Positions 1 to 8,646 of a DNA stretch of 64,000 nucleotides are shown one piece after another. The translations under genes and the position numbers were made by a program. This DNA is from Micromonospora sp. WMMD1102 (GTDB lineage: Bacteria; Actinomycetota; Actinomycetes; Mycobacteriales; Micromonosporaceae): contig NZ_JARUBN010000001.1 of assembly GCF_029626265.1 (NCBI RefSeq), positions 4,777,001-4,841,000 on the forward strand. Direction: 5' to 3'. Positions within the stretch are counted from its first letter, which is position 1; each line of letters begins with the position of its first letter. The notes under the pieces are model-generated. The model saw only the letters and a program-made list of their open reading frames with translations, had not been told where the DNA came from and made no database searches.

Positions 1-643
1 TGACCCGGGGCATCTCCCGGTAGTGCCGGGTCAGGAACTCCTCCGCCGCCGCCCGGTCCCGGTTGCCGACCTCGCGCAGCATCCAGCCGACCGCCTTGTG
101 CACCAGGTCGTGCGGATCGCCCAGCAGCCGCCGGGCGAGCCGGAAGGTCCACTCGAAGTCGCCGGCCCGGACGAAGGCGAAGGTAGCCAGCACGGCGATC
201 CGGCGCTCCCACCACCGATCCGAACCGGCCAGCCGGTCCAGCACGCCGCGGTCCCGGTCCAGCAGCCACGGGCCGAGGATGTACGGCGCGGACGAGTCGA
301 CCAGGTCCCAGTTGTCGACGTACCCGGTGTTGGCCAGCAGGATGTCGACGATCCGGCCCCGTTCCGCCTCGTCCCCCCGGTCGAACCCGCGCACCAGGAC
401 GAAGAGCGCCGTCAGCCGCTCCTCGTGCACGTCACTGGTCAGCAGCTCCACCGTCGCCGACAGTGGGAGGTCCCGCCAGTACCGGCCGGCGATCCGGCGC
501 TGGTCCGGCACGGGTACGCCGATGGCCCGGTCGCCCTCGCCGTACCCGCCCGGGACCATCTGGAGGAACCGGGTCAGCTTCTCCGCCCGGTGCGGGTCGG
601 CGAGGCTGGCCAGCTCACGCCGGACATCCGCACTGGTGGCCAC
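1..643 (-). CDS. DNA alkylation repair protein (AlkD-like), C-terminus off the window
   Basis: The leftward frame opens at a GTG at 643 and reads to the window edge without a stop, so at least 213 residues are present and the C-terminus is missing. The protein is built of helical HEAT-like repeats. Segments such as YVDNWDLVDSSAPYILG, DRWWERRIAVLATFAFVR and LVHKAVGWMLREVG are typical of the AlkD family, which excises N3- and N7-alkylated purines. The active-site Trp/Asp region (WDLVD) and the WWERR segment are visible. It lies 97 bp downstream of the DUF2199 gene on the same strand, with a CTCCCC/GGGGAG palindrome at 671-684 between them, so co-transcription is uncertain. The start is inferred from family N-termini; there is no strong ribosome-binding site. 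Confidence 0.85.
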   Translation of the reverse strand, partial: MATSADVRRELASLADPHRAEKLTRFLQMVPGGYGEGDRAIGVPVPDQRRIAGRYWRDLPLSATVELLTSDVHEERLTALFVLVRGFDRGDEAERGRIVDILLANTGYVDNWDLVDSSAPYILGPWLLDRDRGVLDRLAGSDRWWERRIAVLATFAFVRAGDFEWTFRLARRLLGDPHDLVHKAVGWMLREVGNRDRAAAEEFLTRHYREMPRV

Positions 644-740
644 GGCCAGGCAATCTACCGTGCCCGTCTGCTCCCCGGGGGGAGCTTCCGGTTTCCCGCT
701 CGCACGATCGCAGCGCCCGAATCTGCGCGCAGCCGGGCGG

Positions 741-1247
741 TCAGCTGGGGTGCAGGAGATTTTCGGCGAACCGTTGGACCCGATCCAGGGTGATGCCGGT
801 TCGCTGCTCGACCGCGAGTGGGTGGTCGGTGGGTTCGAGTTCGACGGACGGCCGCTCGCCGACCGGCCTGGTGTGGACCCGGGTCTTGAGGTTCAGCGTC
901 GTCGGTTCGTACCCCGGAAGTTCGCTCGACAACCAGCCGAAGTACGACGGTTCCCGCTCCCGCCCCGGCGTGGTCCAGAGGTCCGTCATCCGTTCGAAGT
1001 TGGCTCTGCTCAACGACACCCAGACGGTCCAGTCGAACTCGGCGGTCGCGTCCAGGACGGGGATGACGATCCGGGCCCGCACGAAGAAGTGCTGCGCCTG
1101 GATGATGCACAGCTCGTCGTCAAGGAGGCTCTGCTCGTCCTGGGCGAGATCGTCGCGCCAGTAGGCGGGCGCATCCGACCCGTATGAGAAGGGCAGACCC
1201 TCGTGCTGCTGCCCGCAGCACCGGCACTGGTAGCGCTGATCATGCAC
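741..1247 (-). CDS. DUF2199 domain-containing protein
   Basis: A 168-residue soluble protein that matches DUF2199 over its whole length. It opens with a Cys cluster (CRCC near residues 8-11) followed by HEGLPFSYG. It then has the family blocks HFFVRARIVIPV, FDWTVWVSLS, PSYFGWLSSELP and LNLKTRVHTRPVGERP, and ends with ELEPTDHPLAVEQRTGI. The function of the family is unknown; the N-terminal cysteines could bind zinc. It is leftward, upstream of the alkD-like gene and downstream of the terminator of the sugar transporter operon, so it probably has its own promoter. Confidence 0.85.
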   Translation of the reverse strand: MHDQRYQCRCCGQQHEGLPFSYGSDAPAYWRDDLAQDEQSLLDDELCIIQAQHFFVRARIVIPVLDATAEFDWTVWVSLSRANFERMTDLWTTPGREREPSYFGWLSSELPGYEPTTLNLKTRVHTRPVGERPSVELEPTDHPLAVEQRTGITLDRVQRFAENLLHPS

Positions 1248-1304
1248 CGGGTGACAGTACAGCCAACCGTCGTCCAGAGGTGTGGTGCGAGATTGGCAGG
1301 CGAG

Positions 1305-1339
1305 CGGGCCCCGATCTCCTCGTGAGAGATCGGGGCCCG
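1305..1339 (-). terminator. Rho-independent-type hairpin after the first NgcEFG operon
   Basis: A 14-bp perfect inverted repeat, arms 1305-1318 (CGGGCCCCGATCTC) and 1326-1339, with a 7-nt loop. It sits about 70 bp after the stop of the last permease gene and before the DUF2199 gene. No clear T-run follows, as is common in actinomycetes. Confidence 0.75.
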
Positions 1340-1409
1340 GCCTGGTACGCGCGGCCCGGCCGTCGGCCGGTCCCTCGGGTGCCCCGTCGCGGCTGCTCGG
1401 CGGGCCGCG

Positions 1410-2339
1410 CTACTTGATCGCGCCGGCGGTGAGGCCGGACTGGATCTGCCGCTGGAAGATCGCGTAGACCAGGATCATCGGCAGGATCGCCATGCTCAGC
1501 GCGGCGAACAGTCCGGACCAGTCCGCCTCGTAGCCGGCGTTCACCGAGATGTCGGCGATGCCCTGGGTGAGCACCCACTTGTCCTCGGCGTTGGAGAGCA
1601 GCACCAGCGGCAACTGGTACTGCGACCACTGCCCGATGATGTTGAAGATGCCGACGCTGATCAGGCCGGGCTTGGCCATCGGCATCATCACCTGGAAGAA
1701 GAGCCGGGTGTGCGAGCAGCCGTCGATCATCCCCGCCTCGGCCACCGAGGTCGGCAGCGTCTTGAAGAACGCGGCCAGGAAGAAGACCGTGAACGGCAGC
1801 GAGTACGCGATGTAGACCAGGACCAGCCCGGTGTGCGTGTTGAGCAGGCCGAGGTTGTCCACCACGAAGAAGAGCGGCACCAGGGCCAGGAAGACCGGGA
1901 AGGCCAGACCGGAGACGAAGAGGTAGTAGATCGCCCGGTTGCCGAAGAACTTGTAGCGGGCCAGCACGTACGCGGCCATCGAGCCGAGCAGCATCGTGCC
2001 GAAGACGCCGAAGGCGACCACGATCACGCTGTTGACGAAGTACCTGCCGACCCGGGCCTGGGTCCAGGCGCGACCCCAGTTCTCCCAGCGCAGTTCGCCG
2101 GGGAGGGTCCACGGGCTGCTGAAGATCTCCGTGGTGTTCTTGAACGAGGCCAGGAAGGTCCAGAGGATCGGGACGATCACGATCACCGCCCAGACCACCA
2201 GGGCAACGTGACCCAGGTTGGACAGCAGTCGTACCTCCGACCTGACCCGGCGGCTGCCGCCCTTGCCGGTCGGCGCCGGCTTGCGTTGCGCCGGCCCGGT
2301 CGTCGGGCGCTCGGTCTGTGTCGTCATCTGGCGTCCCAT
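1410..2339 (-). CDS. ngcG: Carbohydrate ABC transporter permease (NgcG/MalG type)
   Basis: A 309-residue inner-membrane permease with six predicted transmembrane segments after a basic cytoplasmic N-terminus. The EAA loop that docks the ATPase is visible as SVAEAGMIDGCSHTRLFF with MPMAKPGL. It forms a heterodimeric channel with the neighbouring NgcF-type permease and receives sugar from the lipoprotein encoded two genes upstream. It is the last gene of the operon and starts 1 bp after the upstream permease stop. By context the substrate is probably N-acetylglucosamine or its dimer. No ATPase gene is nearby, so a shared ATPase is inferred. A close paralog lies at 8647-9561. Confidence 0.9.
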   Translation of the reverse strand: MGRQMTTQTERPTTGPAQRKPAPTGKGGSRRVRSEVRLLSNLGHVALVVWAVIVIVPILWTFLASFKNTTEIFSSPWTLPGELRWENWGRAWTQARVGRYFVNSVIVVAFGVFGTMLLGSMAAYVLARYKFFGNRAIYYLFVSGLAFPVFLALVPLFFVVDNLGLLNTHTGLVLVYIAYSLPFTVFFLAAFFKTLPTSVAEAGMIDGCSHTRLFFQVMMPMAKPGLISVGIFNIIGQWSQYQLPLVLLSNAEDKWVLTQGIADISVNAGYEADWSGLFAALSMAILPMILVYAIFQRQIQSGLTAGAIK

Positions 2340-2340
2340 C

Positions 2341-3249
2341 TCAGTACTCGATGCTCTCCCGCTTGGACACCCGCAGCGCGAGCGCCGCGAACGTGATGGT
2401 CAGGAAGAACAGCGCCACTCCCATCGCCGAGGCGTAGCCGGCCCGGCCGTAGACGAAGGCGTTGCGGTAGATCTCCATCGCGAGCACCGTGGTGGCGCCG
2501 TCCGGGCCGCCGCTGTCGACGGAGAGCACCGCGACGATGGCGAAGGCGTCGAACGCGGCGATGCCGAGATAGACCCAGGCGACCTGGAGGGTGTCCCAGA
2601 GCAGCGGCAGGGTGACCCGGAAGAAGAGCGTGACCTTGCTGGCCCCGTCGATCTCGGCGGCCTCGTAGATCTCGGTCGGGATGGAGGCCATGCCGGCGGA
2701 GAAGAGCACCACGTAGAAGCCGACCGCCTGCCAGACCAGCACCCCGATGATCGACCAGAGCGCCAGGTTCGGGTTGATCAGGAAGAAGACCGGATCGAGC
2801 CCGATCTTGGTCAACACCCCGTTGATCAGGCCGGACTCGTCCGGCCGGTAGACCATCTGGAACAGCACCGCGATGATCGCCACCGCCAGCACCTGCGGGA
2901 AGAAGAACACCACCCGGTAGAAGGCGGAGCCGCGGACCCCGACCCGCTGCCCGCCCCGGCTGCCGCCGCCGACGTTGAGCAGGAAGGCGAAGAAGAGTGC
3001 GATGGCGATGGTGATCAGCGGCAGGGCAAGCAGCAGTACCCCGTGGTGCTGGACCGCCTTCCAGAAGGCCGCGTCGTTGAACAACCGCTGGAAGTTCTCG
3101 AACCCGATCCACTCCGGCGCCCCGATGCCCCGCCAGTTCGTCATCGCGAGCTGGAACGCCTGGGCGTACGGCGCGATCACGAAGACCGAGTAGAGCGTGA
3201 CCGGCAGGAAGAGAAAGCCGATCACGAACGGGTACTTGCCCTGCCGCAT
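2341..3249 (-). CDS. ngcF: Sugar ABC transporter permease (NgcF/MalF type)
   Basis: A 302-residue polytopic permease with the EAA motif IPTEIYEAAEIDGASKVTLFF and N-terminus MRQGKYPFVIGF. I chose the ATG at 3249 because the paralog at 9558-10466 begins at the equivalent residue (KHGKYPL) and has the same length of 302; a GTG two codons upstream (3255) is an alternative. It lies between the substrate-binding protein gene and the second permease, 19 bp after the former's stop. It makes half of the membrane channel. Confidence 0.9.
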   Translation of the reverse strand: MRQGKYPFVIGFLFLPVTLYSVFVIAPYAQAFQLAMTNWRGIGAPEWIGFENFQRLFNDAAFWKAVQHHGVLLLALPLITIAIALFFAFLLNVGGGSRGGQRVGVRGSAFYRVVFFFPQVLAVAIIAVLFQMVYRPDESGLINGVLTKIGLDPVFFLINPNLALWSIIGVLVWQAVGFYVVLFSAGMASIPTEIYEAAEIDGASKVTLFFRVTLPLLWDTLQVAWVYLGIAAFDAFAIVAVLSVDSGGPDGATTVLAMEIYRNAFVYGRAGYASAMGVALFFLTITFAALALRVSKRESIEY

Positions 3250-3268
3250 GATCACTCCACTCCGGTCG

Positions 3269-4771
3269 TCAGCGCGAGAACTTGGCGACGCTGCTGTCGG
3301 CCTTGATCGCGTCCGCGCGCTTCTGGATCCGCTCGGCCCACTGCTCCGCGCTGGCGCGGCCGAACATCAGCTCGTTGGTCGCCGTACGGGCCTCGGTGTC
3401 CAGTTCCTTGTACCAGTTGTCGAACATCATGTTGAACACGTTCGCCCCAGCCGCCTTCAGGGCCGCCTGCGAGCTGGCCACGCCGGGCGGGAACGAGTAG
3501 CCCTCGCTGCCGGCCGGCACCACGGTGGCCGCTCCGACGGTCTCGGTGAAGCCCCGGGCGCCCGCCTTGGAGAGCATCTGCCGCATGTACTCCATGCCGC
3601 CGCGCGGGTTCTTGCTCTTGGCCGAGACGAAGTATCCCTCGCCACCGGCCGCCCGGATGGCACCCGCCGGCAGCTTGTCTCCGGCGGTCAGGCTCGGCAC
3701 CGGCATGAGCTGGTACTCGAAGCCGGCCGGCGTGTCCTTCTTCTGCTCGTTCTCCAGCCAGTCACCGCTGGGGTAGAAGGCGACCTTGTACTGGTTCTGC
3801 CGCAGCTGCACGTCGGTGTGCTTGAGCCCCTCGAAGCTCTTGTCGCTGAACTTCGCGCCGATCTCCGCCCACGCCTTCGCGGACTGGAGCACCGCGTCGG
3901 CCTTCCAGGCGTTCGGCTCCAGGTTGTCGATCGCCTTCAGCACGTCCGGTCCGCCGACCTTGGCGGCCTGGGTCAGGATCACGTTCCACATGTAGTAGGC
4001 CGCGTTCGCCCCGGCGTACCCGAACGGGGTGATGCCCTTGGTCTTGATCTGCTCGCAGAGCGCGGTGAACTGCTCCCAGGTGGTCGGCACGGTCCAGCCG
4101 TTGTCCTTGAACAGCTTGCCGGAGTACCAGATGCCGTAGACGGTGGAGACGTAGTAGAGGACGTACGGCTTGCGCCCGCCGTCGGCGGTGTTGAACATGC
4201 CCTGCTCGATCACGCCGGGGATGATGGTGTCCCGGACCTTCTTGTTCGGGTCGTCGACCGAGGGCGCGTCCCACAGCTCGGTCAGGTCCTGGAGCTGGTT
4301 GTCGTTGACCAGGGCACCGAAGTCGAGGAACTTCTCGCCCGAGTTGTTGACGAACTCCGGCGGGTCACCGGCGGTGAACCGCGGCTGGAGCACCGTGGAG
4401 ACCGCCTGGGTCGCCTGGTGCTTGATCTGCGCCTTGGGGAAGGCGGTCTGGTAGAGCTTCTCGTGCACGTCGGTGGCGTACTTCTCGCCGTAGCCACCGT
4501 TGAAGATGATCACCTCCAGCGCGGCGTCCTCCTTGACGCCGAGCGGATTGGTGGCGCTCTTCTCCCCGGTCTCCTGCTCGGTGTCGCCGCCGTCGTCACC
4601 GCCGGTGGCGCAGGCGCCGAGCAGCCCGGCGGCCGGGATGGTGAGCAGCCCGGCGGCGGCGGCCCGGCGCAGCAGGGTACGGCGGCTGGGGCCAAGTGCC
4701 GCCGGCAGGTCCGGCCCAGCAGTGGCCGACGGAACAACGCGGTCCGACGTGGGGTCGGAGGTTGCGGACAT
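3269..4771 (-). CDS. ngcE: N-acetylglucosamine/diacetylchitobiose-type substrate-binding lipoprotein
   Basis: A 500-residue extracellular solute-binding protein. The N-terminus carries a twin-arginine-like stretch (SRRTLLRR), a hydrophobic segment and a lipobox (LLGAC), so it should be a lipoprotein anchored outside the membrane. The start of the mature region (NPLGVKEDA-LEVIIFNGG-GE-YA) is characteristic of NgcE proteins, which bind GlcNAc and chitobiose. ATG at 4771 is preferred over 4777 because the GAGGAG at 4778-4783 is 6 nt from it but directly abuts the other. It is the first gene of ngcEFG and follows an RpiR-type regulator gene on the same strand with an intergenic palindrome between them. 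The exact substrate is inferred from the family and from the neighbouring kinase. Confidence 0.88.
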   Translation of the reverse strand: MSATSDPTSDRVVPSATAGPDLPAALGPSRRTLLRRAAAAGLLTIPAAGLLGACATGGDDGGDTEQETGEKSATNPLGVKEDAALEVIIFNGGYGEKYATDVHEKLYQTAFPKAQIKHQATQAVSTVLQPRFTAGDPPEFVNNSGEKFLDFGALVNDNQLQDLTELWDAPSVDDPNKKVRDTIIPGVIEQGMFNTADGGRKPYVLYYVSTVYGIWYSGKLFKDNGWTVPTTWEQFTALCEQIKTKGITPFGYAGANAAYYMWNVILTQAAKVGGPDVLKAIDNLEPNAWKADAVLQSAKAWAEIGAKFSDKSFEGLKHTDVQLRQNQYKVAFYPSGDWLENEQKKDTPAGFEYQLMPVPSLTAGDKLPAGAIRAAGGEGYFVSAKSKNPRGGMEYMRQMLSKAGARGFTETVGAATVVPAGSEGYSFPPGVASSQAALKAAGANVFNMMFDNWYKELDTEARTATNELMFGRASAEQWAERIQKRADAIKADSSVAKFSR

Positions 4772-4853
4772 CTTCATCTCCTCGGTTGAGAATCGGGCCC
4801 GGCCAACCGGCCTACGCCGGATGACCCAGACCTGCCAGCGGTGCGGTTACGTG

Positions 4854-4903
4854 CAAGGAAGGGCCCCCTGCTATCGCTTTCTGTATAGGAAGGGCCCCTT
4901 CCC
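4854..4903. repeat. Intergenic AAGGAAGGGCCC-type palindromic repeat, copy 1
   Basis: CAAGGAAGGGCCCCC followed by a short AT-richer spacer and then AGGAAGGGCCCCTTCC, forming an imperfect hairpin between the RpiR gene and ngcE. The same left arm occurs at 15044-15058. I know this class of repeat as abundant between genes in Micromonospora. It could act as a terminator for the regulator gene or be a mobile palindromic unit. Confidence 0.8.
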
Positions 4904-4919
4904 AACACCTCGGTACGTG

Positions 4920-5882
4920 TCACGGCCGTGCCTCCTTGGTCGCCTTGTGCCCGCCCACCGCCCGGGCCGTCCGCTGGAAGGCGGCGTGGGCCCGGTCGTG
5001 GGTGCGTTGGGCGACGGCGATGTAGAGCAGGTCGAGCACGACCAGTTGCGGATGCCGGGCGGAGAGCGCGTCCGGCCGGAAGGTGGTCGCCTGGCTGGCG
5101 GTGAGCAGCACGATGTCGGCCAGTTCGGCCAGCGGGGACCGGGGGAACCCGGTCAGCGCCACCGTGGTCGCACCGTGGCTGCCGGCCTCGGCGAGGGTTT
5201 CGATGGTCTCGCGGGTCCGGCCGGTGTGCGAGATGCCCAGGGCCACGTCGCCGGAGCGGAGCAGCGCGGCGCCGGCCAACCCTTCGTGTACGTCGTTCCA
5301 GGCCCACGCCGCCACGCCGATGCGGTGCAGGCTGAACTGCATCTCGGTGCCGACCAGCCCGCTGCCGCTGGCGCCGAAGATGTTCACCCGGGCGGCTCCG
5401 GCGATCGCCTCGGCGGCCCGTTCGACCTCGGCCAGGTCGAGCAGCGCGGCGGTGTCGTGCATCGCCCGGGTGTCGGCCGCGATGACCTGGCCGAGCACCC
5501 GCTCCAGCGGGTCGGTCGGCTGGATCTCCCGGCCGATGTCGACGGTCCAGCCGGCGCTGTGTGCCCGGCCGGTCTCGGCGGCGATGCCGAGTCGCAGGTC
5601 GGCGTAGCCCTCGAAGCCCAGCGCCCGGCAGAACCGGGTGACGGTGGCCGGGGACGTACCGCTGCGTTCCGCCAGTTCGACGATGGTGGCCCGGGCGGCG
5701 GCGGCCGGGTCGCTGAGCACCTGCTCGGCGACCCGTTGCAGGGCACCGGTGAACTCGGTGAGCTGGGACCGGACCCGGACCAGCACGCTGTCCGCTGGTG
5801 AGAGCCCGGCGGCGGCCCGGCGGTCGCGCTCGGCGTCGACCACCGCGGTCCCCGCGATGACGTCCGCCTCCTGCTCGACCAT
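4920..5882 (-). CDS. MurR/RpiR family transcriptional regulator
   Basis: A 320-residue repressor-type protein. An N-terminal RpiR helix-turn-helix (ATIVELAERSGTSPATVTRFCRALGFEGYADLRLGIA) is followed by a SIS sugar-phosphate-binding domain with NIFGASGSGLVG and GISHTGRTRETIE. Proteins of this family sense phosphorylated sugars such as GlcNAc-6-P or MurNAc-6-P. The ATG at 5882 gives the usual N-terminus; an upstream TTG at 5900 is possible. It is divergent from the kinase gene and upstream of ngcEFG, so it very likely controls both. A palindromic AT-rich site lies in the divergent promoter (5913-5937). Confidence 0.9.
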   Translation of the reverse strand: MVEQEADVIAGTAVVDAERDRRAAAGLSPADSVLVRVRSQLTEFTGALQRVAEQVLSDPAAAARATIVELAERSGTSPATVTRFCRALGFEGYADLRLGIAAETGRAHSAGWTVDIGREIQPTDPLERVLGQVIAADTRAMHDTAALLDLAEVERAAEAIAGAARVNIFGASGSGLVGTEMQFSLHRIGVAAWAWNDVHEGLAGAALLRSGDVALGISHTGRTRETIETLAEAGSHGATTVALTGFPRSPLAELADIVLLTASQATTFRPDALSARHPQLVVLDLLYIAVAQRTHDRAHAAFQRTARAVGGHKATKEARP

Positions 5883-5901
5883 GGGCACGCCTTTCCGCAA
5901 A

Positions 5902-5937
5902 GGAAGTTAACTGTTAGTGGTAAAAGTTCTTACTAAC
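5902..5937. promoter_or_regulatory. Candidate RpiR operator in the divergent regulator-kinase promoter
   Basis: An AT-rich patch in otherwise GC-rich DNA. GTTAGT at 5913-5918 and ACTAAC at 5932-5937 form an inverted repeat around a centre reading GGTAAAAGTTCTT, and GGAAGTTAAC lies just to the left. A related half-site arrangement is present upstream of the second ngcE gene (about 12100-12123). Assignment to the RpiR regulator is inferred from position. Confidence 0.55.
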
Positions 5938-6114
5938 GCCCCCTCCTTGTCAAGACGATGGGTGAAGTTTTCACAACCGTTACCTCGGTCGTCCCGATAC
6001 CGGGGCGACCGCCGCTTGCCCTCCCGGGCCGCACCGAGCAGCATGGATCGACGATCGACGGACGCGACGCCGGAGAGCGGGCGGATACACGCGACAGGGA
6101 GGTGGTTGCCGGTC

Positions 6115-7110
6115 ATGTCCGACGGCATAGTGGTGGGACTCGACGTCGGCGGCACCTCGACCCGGGCCACGGTGGTCTCGCTGTCCGGGGAACGGCTCGG
6201 CACCGGCCGGGCCGGCGGCGGCAACCCGACCAGCCACGGCGCCGAGCAGGCCGCCGAGCAACTCCGGGTGGCGCTCACCGACGCCCTCGCCGAGGTCGAT
6301 CCGGGTCTGGTCTGGGCCGGCGTCATCGGGCTGGCCGGAGCGGGCCGGCTGCTCGCCGATCCGGCCGGCCGGCTCGCCTTCGCCCGGGTCTGGCAGGAGG
6401 TCGGGCTGCGCTGCGAGTACGAGATCGTCGGTGACGCCCTCGTCGCCTACGCCTCGGGCACCGCCGAGCCGGACGGCACCATCCTGATCGCCGGCACCGG
6501 CGCCATCGCCGCCGAGGTGCGCGACATGACCCTGGACCGGGTCGCCGACGGACACGGCTGGCTGCTCGGCGACGCCGGCAGCGGCTTCTGGCTCGGCCGG
6601 GAGGCCGTCCGGCAGGCGCTGGCCGACCTCGACCGGCACCAGCCACCCGGGCCGCTCGGCACCCTCGTGCTCACCGAACTGCTCGGTTCGGCGGAGGTGG
6701 CCGCCCGGCCCCGGGACACCGTCGACGCCCTGGTGCAGACGGTGACCCGGCGGCCCGCCGTCGAACTGGCCGCGCTCGCCCCGCTGGTGCTCCGGGCCGG
6801 CATCGCCGGCGACCCGGCCGCCACCGCGATCCTCGACGAGGCCGCCCGGCTGCTCGCCGCAAACGTGCAGCGGATCCGGCCGGCGGACGCGGGTACGCCG
6901 ATCGTGTTCGGCGGCGGGCTGTTCTTCGTCGACTCGCCGCTGGTGCACGCCGTACGGTCGGCCCTGGCGGCGCGCTGGCCGGACGCACCGCTGCGGTACG
7001 CCGCCGACGACTGTGCGCTCGGCGCCGCCTGGCTGGCTGCCCGACCCCTGCCCGAATTGACCGACCCGGCCGAACTGCACCGCCGGCTGTTCGACCCGGT
7101 CCACGGCTGA
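6115..7110 (+). CDS. N-acetylglucosamine kinase, BadF/BadG/BcrA/BcrD ATPase family
   Basis: A 331-residue sugar kinase of the ASKHA fold. It starts with the phosphate-1 loop (VVGLDVGGTSTRATVV), continues with AGVIGLAGAGR, a catalytic region around EIVGDALVAYASG, and the adenosine/phosphate-2 segments LIAGTGAIA and GDAGSGFWLGREA. It should phosphorylate the amino sugar imported by the adjacent transporters to the 6-phosphate. The ATG at 6115 is preceded by AGGGAGG about 10 nt upstream; the open frame extends to 5917 but that part crosses the promoter region. It is divergent from the RpiR gene. The IS256 element starts 16 bp after its stop. Confidence 0.9.
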   Translation: MSDGIVVGLDVGGTSTRATVVSLSGERLGTGRAGGGNPTSHGAEQAAEQLRVALTDALAEVDPGLVWAGVIGLAGAGRLLADPAGRLAFARVWQEVGLRCEYEIVGDALVAYASGTAEPDGTILIAGTGAIAAEVRDMTLDRVADGHGWLLGDAGSGFWLGREAVRQALADLDRHQPPGPLGTLVLTELLGSAEVAARPRDTVDALVQTVTRRPAVELAALAPLVLRAGIAGDPAATAILDEAARLLAANVQRIRPADAGTPIVFGGGLFFVDSPLVHAVRSALAARWPDAPLRYAADDCALGAAWLAARPLPELTDPAELHRRLFDPVHG

Positions 7111-7126
7111 TTGTCGATCTGTCGAT

Positions 7127-8500
7127 GGGAGTGTCAAGTTAACGGCTGATCTTGGTTGTTGAGGTGGTCAGTTGTTGGCCGGGGTGAGCCGGCCCTCGAA
7201 GGCGATCTGGAAGGCGTTCAGGGGTGCTTTCCAGCGCATGGTCCAGCGCCGGCGCCCGGTGCCGGTCGGGTCGAGGCTCATCAAGGCCATGTAGACACAC
7301 TTCAAGGCGGCTTGCTCGTTGGGGAAGTGGCCGCGAGCTCGCACGGCCTTGCGGATGCGGGCGTTGACCGACTCGATCGCGTTGGTGGAGCAGATGACCT
7401 TGCGGATCTCGACGTCGAAGGCGAGGAAGGGCACGAACTCGGCCCAGGCGTTCTCCCACAGCTTCACGATCGCCGGATACTTGCGGCCCCACGCCTCGGC
7501 GAACTCGAGGAACCGTTCGGTCGCGGCGTCCTCCGTCGGCGCGGTGTAGACGGGCTTGAGCGCTTTGGCGATCTTGTCCCAGTCCTGCCTCGCCGCGTAG
7601 CGGAACGAGTTGCGCAGCAGATGCACCACGCACGTCTGCACGATTGTGCGCGGCCACACGGTCTCCACCGCCTCGGGCAGGCCCTCGAGCCCGTCACAGA
7701 CAAGCATCAGCACGTCGGCGACGCCGCGGTTCTTCAGCTCCGTCAGCACGTGCAGCCAGTGCTTGGCGCCCTCGCCGCCGTCACCGGCCCAGATACCGAG
7801 GATGTCGCGGTGTCCGTCAACGGTGACCGCCATCGCGAGGTAGATCGGCCGGTTCGCGCCCTGCCCATCGCGGATCTTGACGTTGATGGCGTCGATGAAC
7901 ACGACCGGGTAGACCCTGTCGAGGGGCCGGTTCTGCCACTCGGCCATGCCGTCCATGACCTTGTCGGTGATGGTGGAGATGGTCTGCTTGGACACCTCAG
8001 CCCCGTAAACCTCGGCCAGGTGCGCGGCAATTTCGCCGTGGGTCAACCCCTTGGCCGACAACGACAGGACCATGTCGTCGACGCCGGTCAGGCGGCGTTG
8101 CCGTTTGCGCACGATCTGCGGCTCGAACGTGCCCGCCGCGTCTCGCGGAACGCGGACCTCGACCGGCCCGACGTCGGTGAGCACGGTCTTGGTCCGGCTA
8201 CCGTTACGAGTGTTCCCACTGCCACGACCAGCAGGGTCGTGCTTGTCATAGCCGACGTGATCGGTGATCTCACCGTCCAACGCCGACTCCAGGACCCGCT
8301 TGGTGAGCTGCTGCAACAGCCCACCCTCACCGGTCAGCTTCAGCCCGTCACCACGAGCCCGATCGACCAGCATCGCGATCAACTGCTCATCCGTGACCGC
8401 ATCCGCCGGCCTCGCGGCCGGCTCCTGCCCCGAGGTGATCTCGGTTGTCATCTGGCGTCTCTCCCTTGATCGGTCGATCAGCCGTTATTTGTACAGTCCC
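7127..8500. mobile_element. IS256-family insertion sequence
   Basis: A 1374-bp element bounded by 25-bp inverted repeats at 7127-7151 and 8476-8500, which match at 20 of 25 positions (inner part AACGGCTGATC identical). It contains one intact transposase gene on the minus strand. I see no matching 8-9 bp target duplication in the flanks (CTGTCGAT on the left, GACACGCT on the right). It lies between the kinase gene and the second sugar transporter operon and interrupts no recognisable gene. Confidence 0.88.
7168..8451 (-). CDS. IS256-family (Mutator-type) transposase
   Basis: A 427-residue transposase of normal length. The DDE catalytic residues are visible: D187 in VFIDAINVKIRD, D253 in LVCDGLEGLPEA and E360 in STNAIESVNARIRKAV. 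The C/H motif TCVVHLLRNSFRYA is also present. The frame is uninterrupted from ATG 8451 to TGA, so the element may still be active. It fills the IS between the terminal repeats. Confidence 0.95.
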   Translation of the reverse strand: MTTEITSGQEPAARPADAVTDEQLIAMLVDRARGDGLKLTGEGGLLQQLTKRVLESALDGEITDHVGYDKHDPAGRGSGNTRNGSRTKTVLTDVGPVEVRVPRDAAGTFEPQIVRKRQRRLTGVDDMVLSLSAKGLTHGEIAAHLAEVYGAEVSKQTISTITDKVMDGMAEWQNRPLDRVYPVVFIDAINVKIRDGQGANRPIYLAMAVTVDGHRDILGIWAGDGGEGAKHWLHVLTELKNRGVADVLMLVCDGLEGLPEAVETVWPRTIVQTCVVHLLRNSFRYAARQDWDKIAKALKPVYTAPTEDAATERFLEFAEAWGRKYPAIVKLWENAWAEFVPFLAFDVEIRKVICSTNAIESVNARIRKAVRARGHFPNEQAALKCVYMALMSLDPTGTGRRRWTMRWKAPLNAFQIAFEGRLTPANN

Positions 8501-8646
8501 GACACGCTAAGTTGACGGCATTGGGGCAGGGCGGACGCGACGAAGGGTGACCCGCGTTCAGAGAGGATTTACCGCACCAACCCGCCCGAACCTGTTCCGG
8601 GTGGGCCCGGATCGTTACTGCGTCCGCCGGTACGCCGCCGTCGGCA

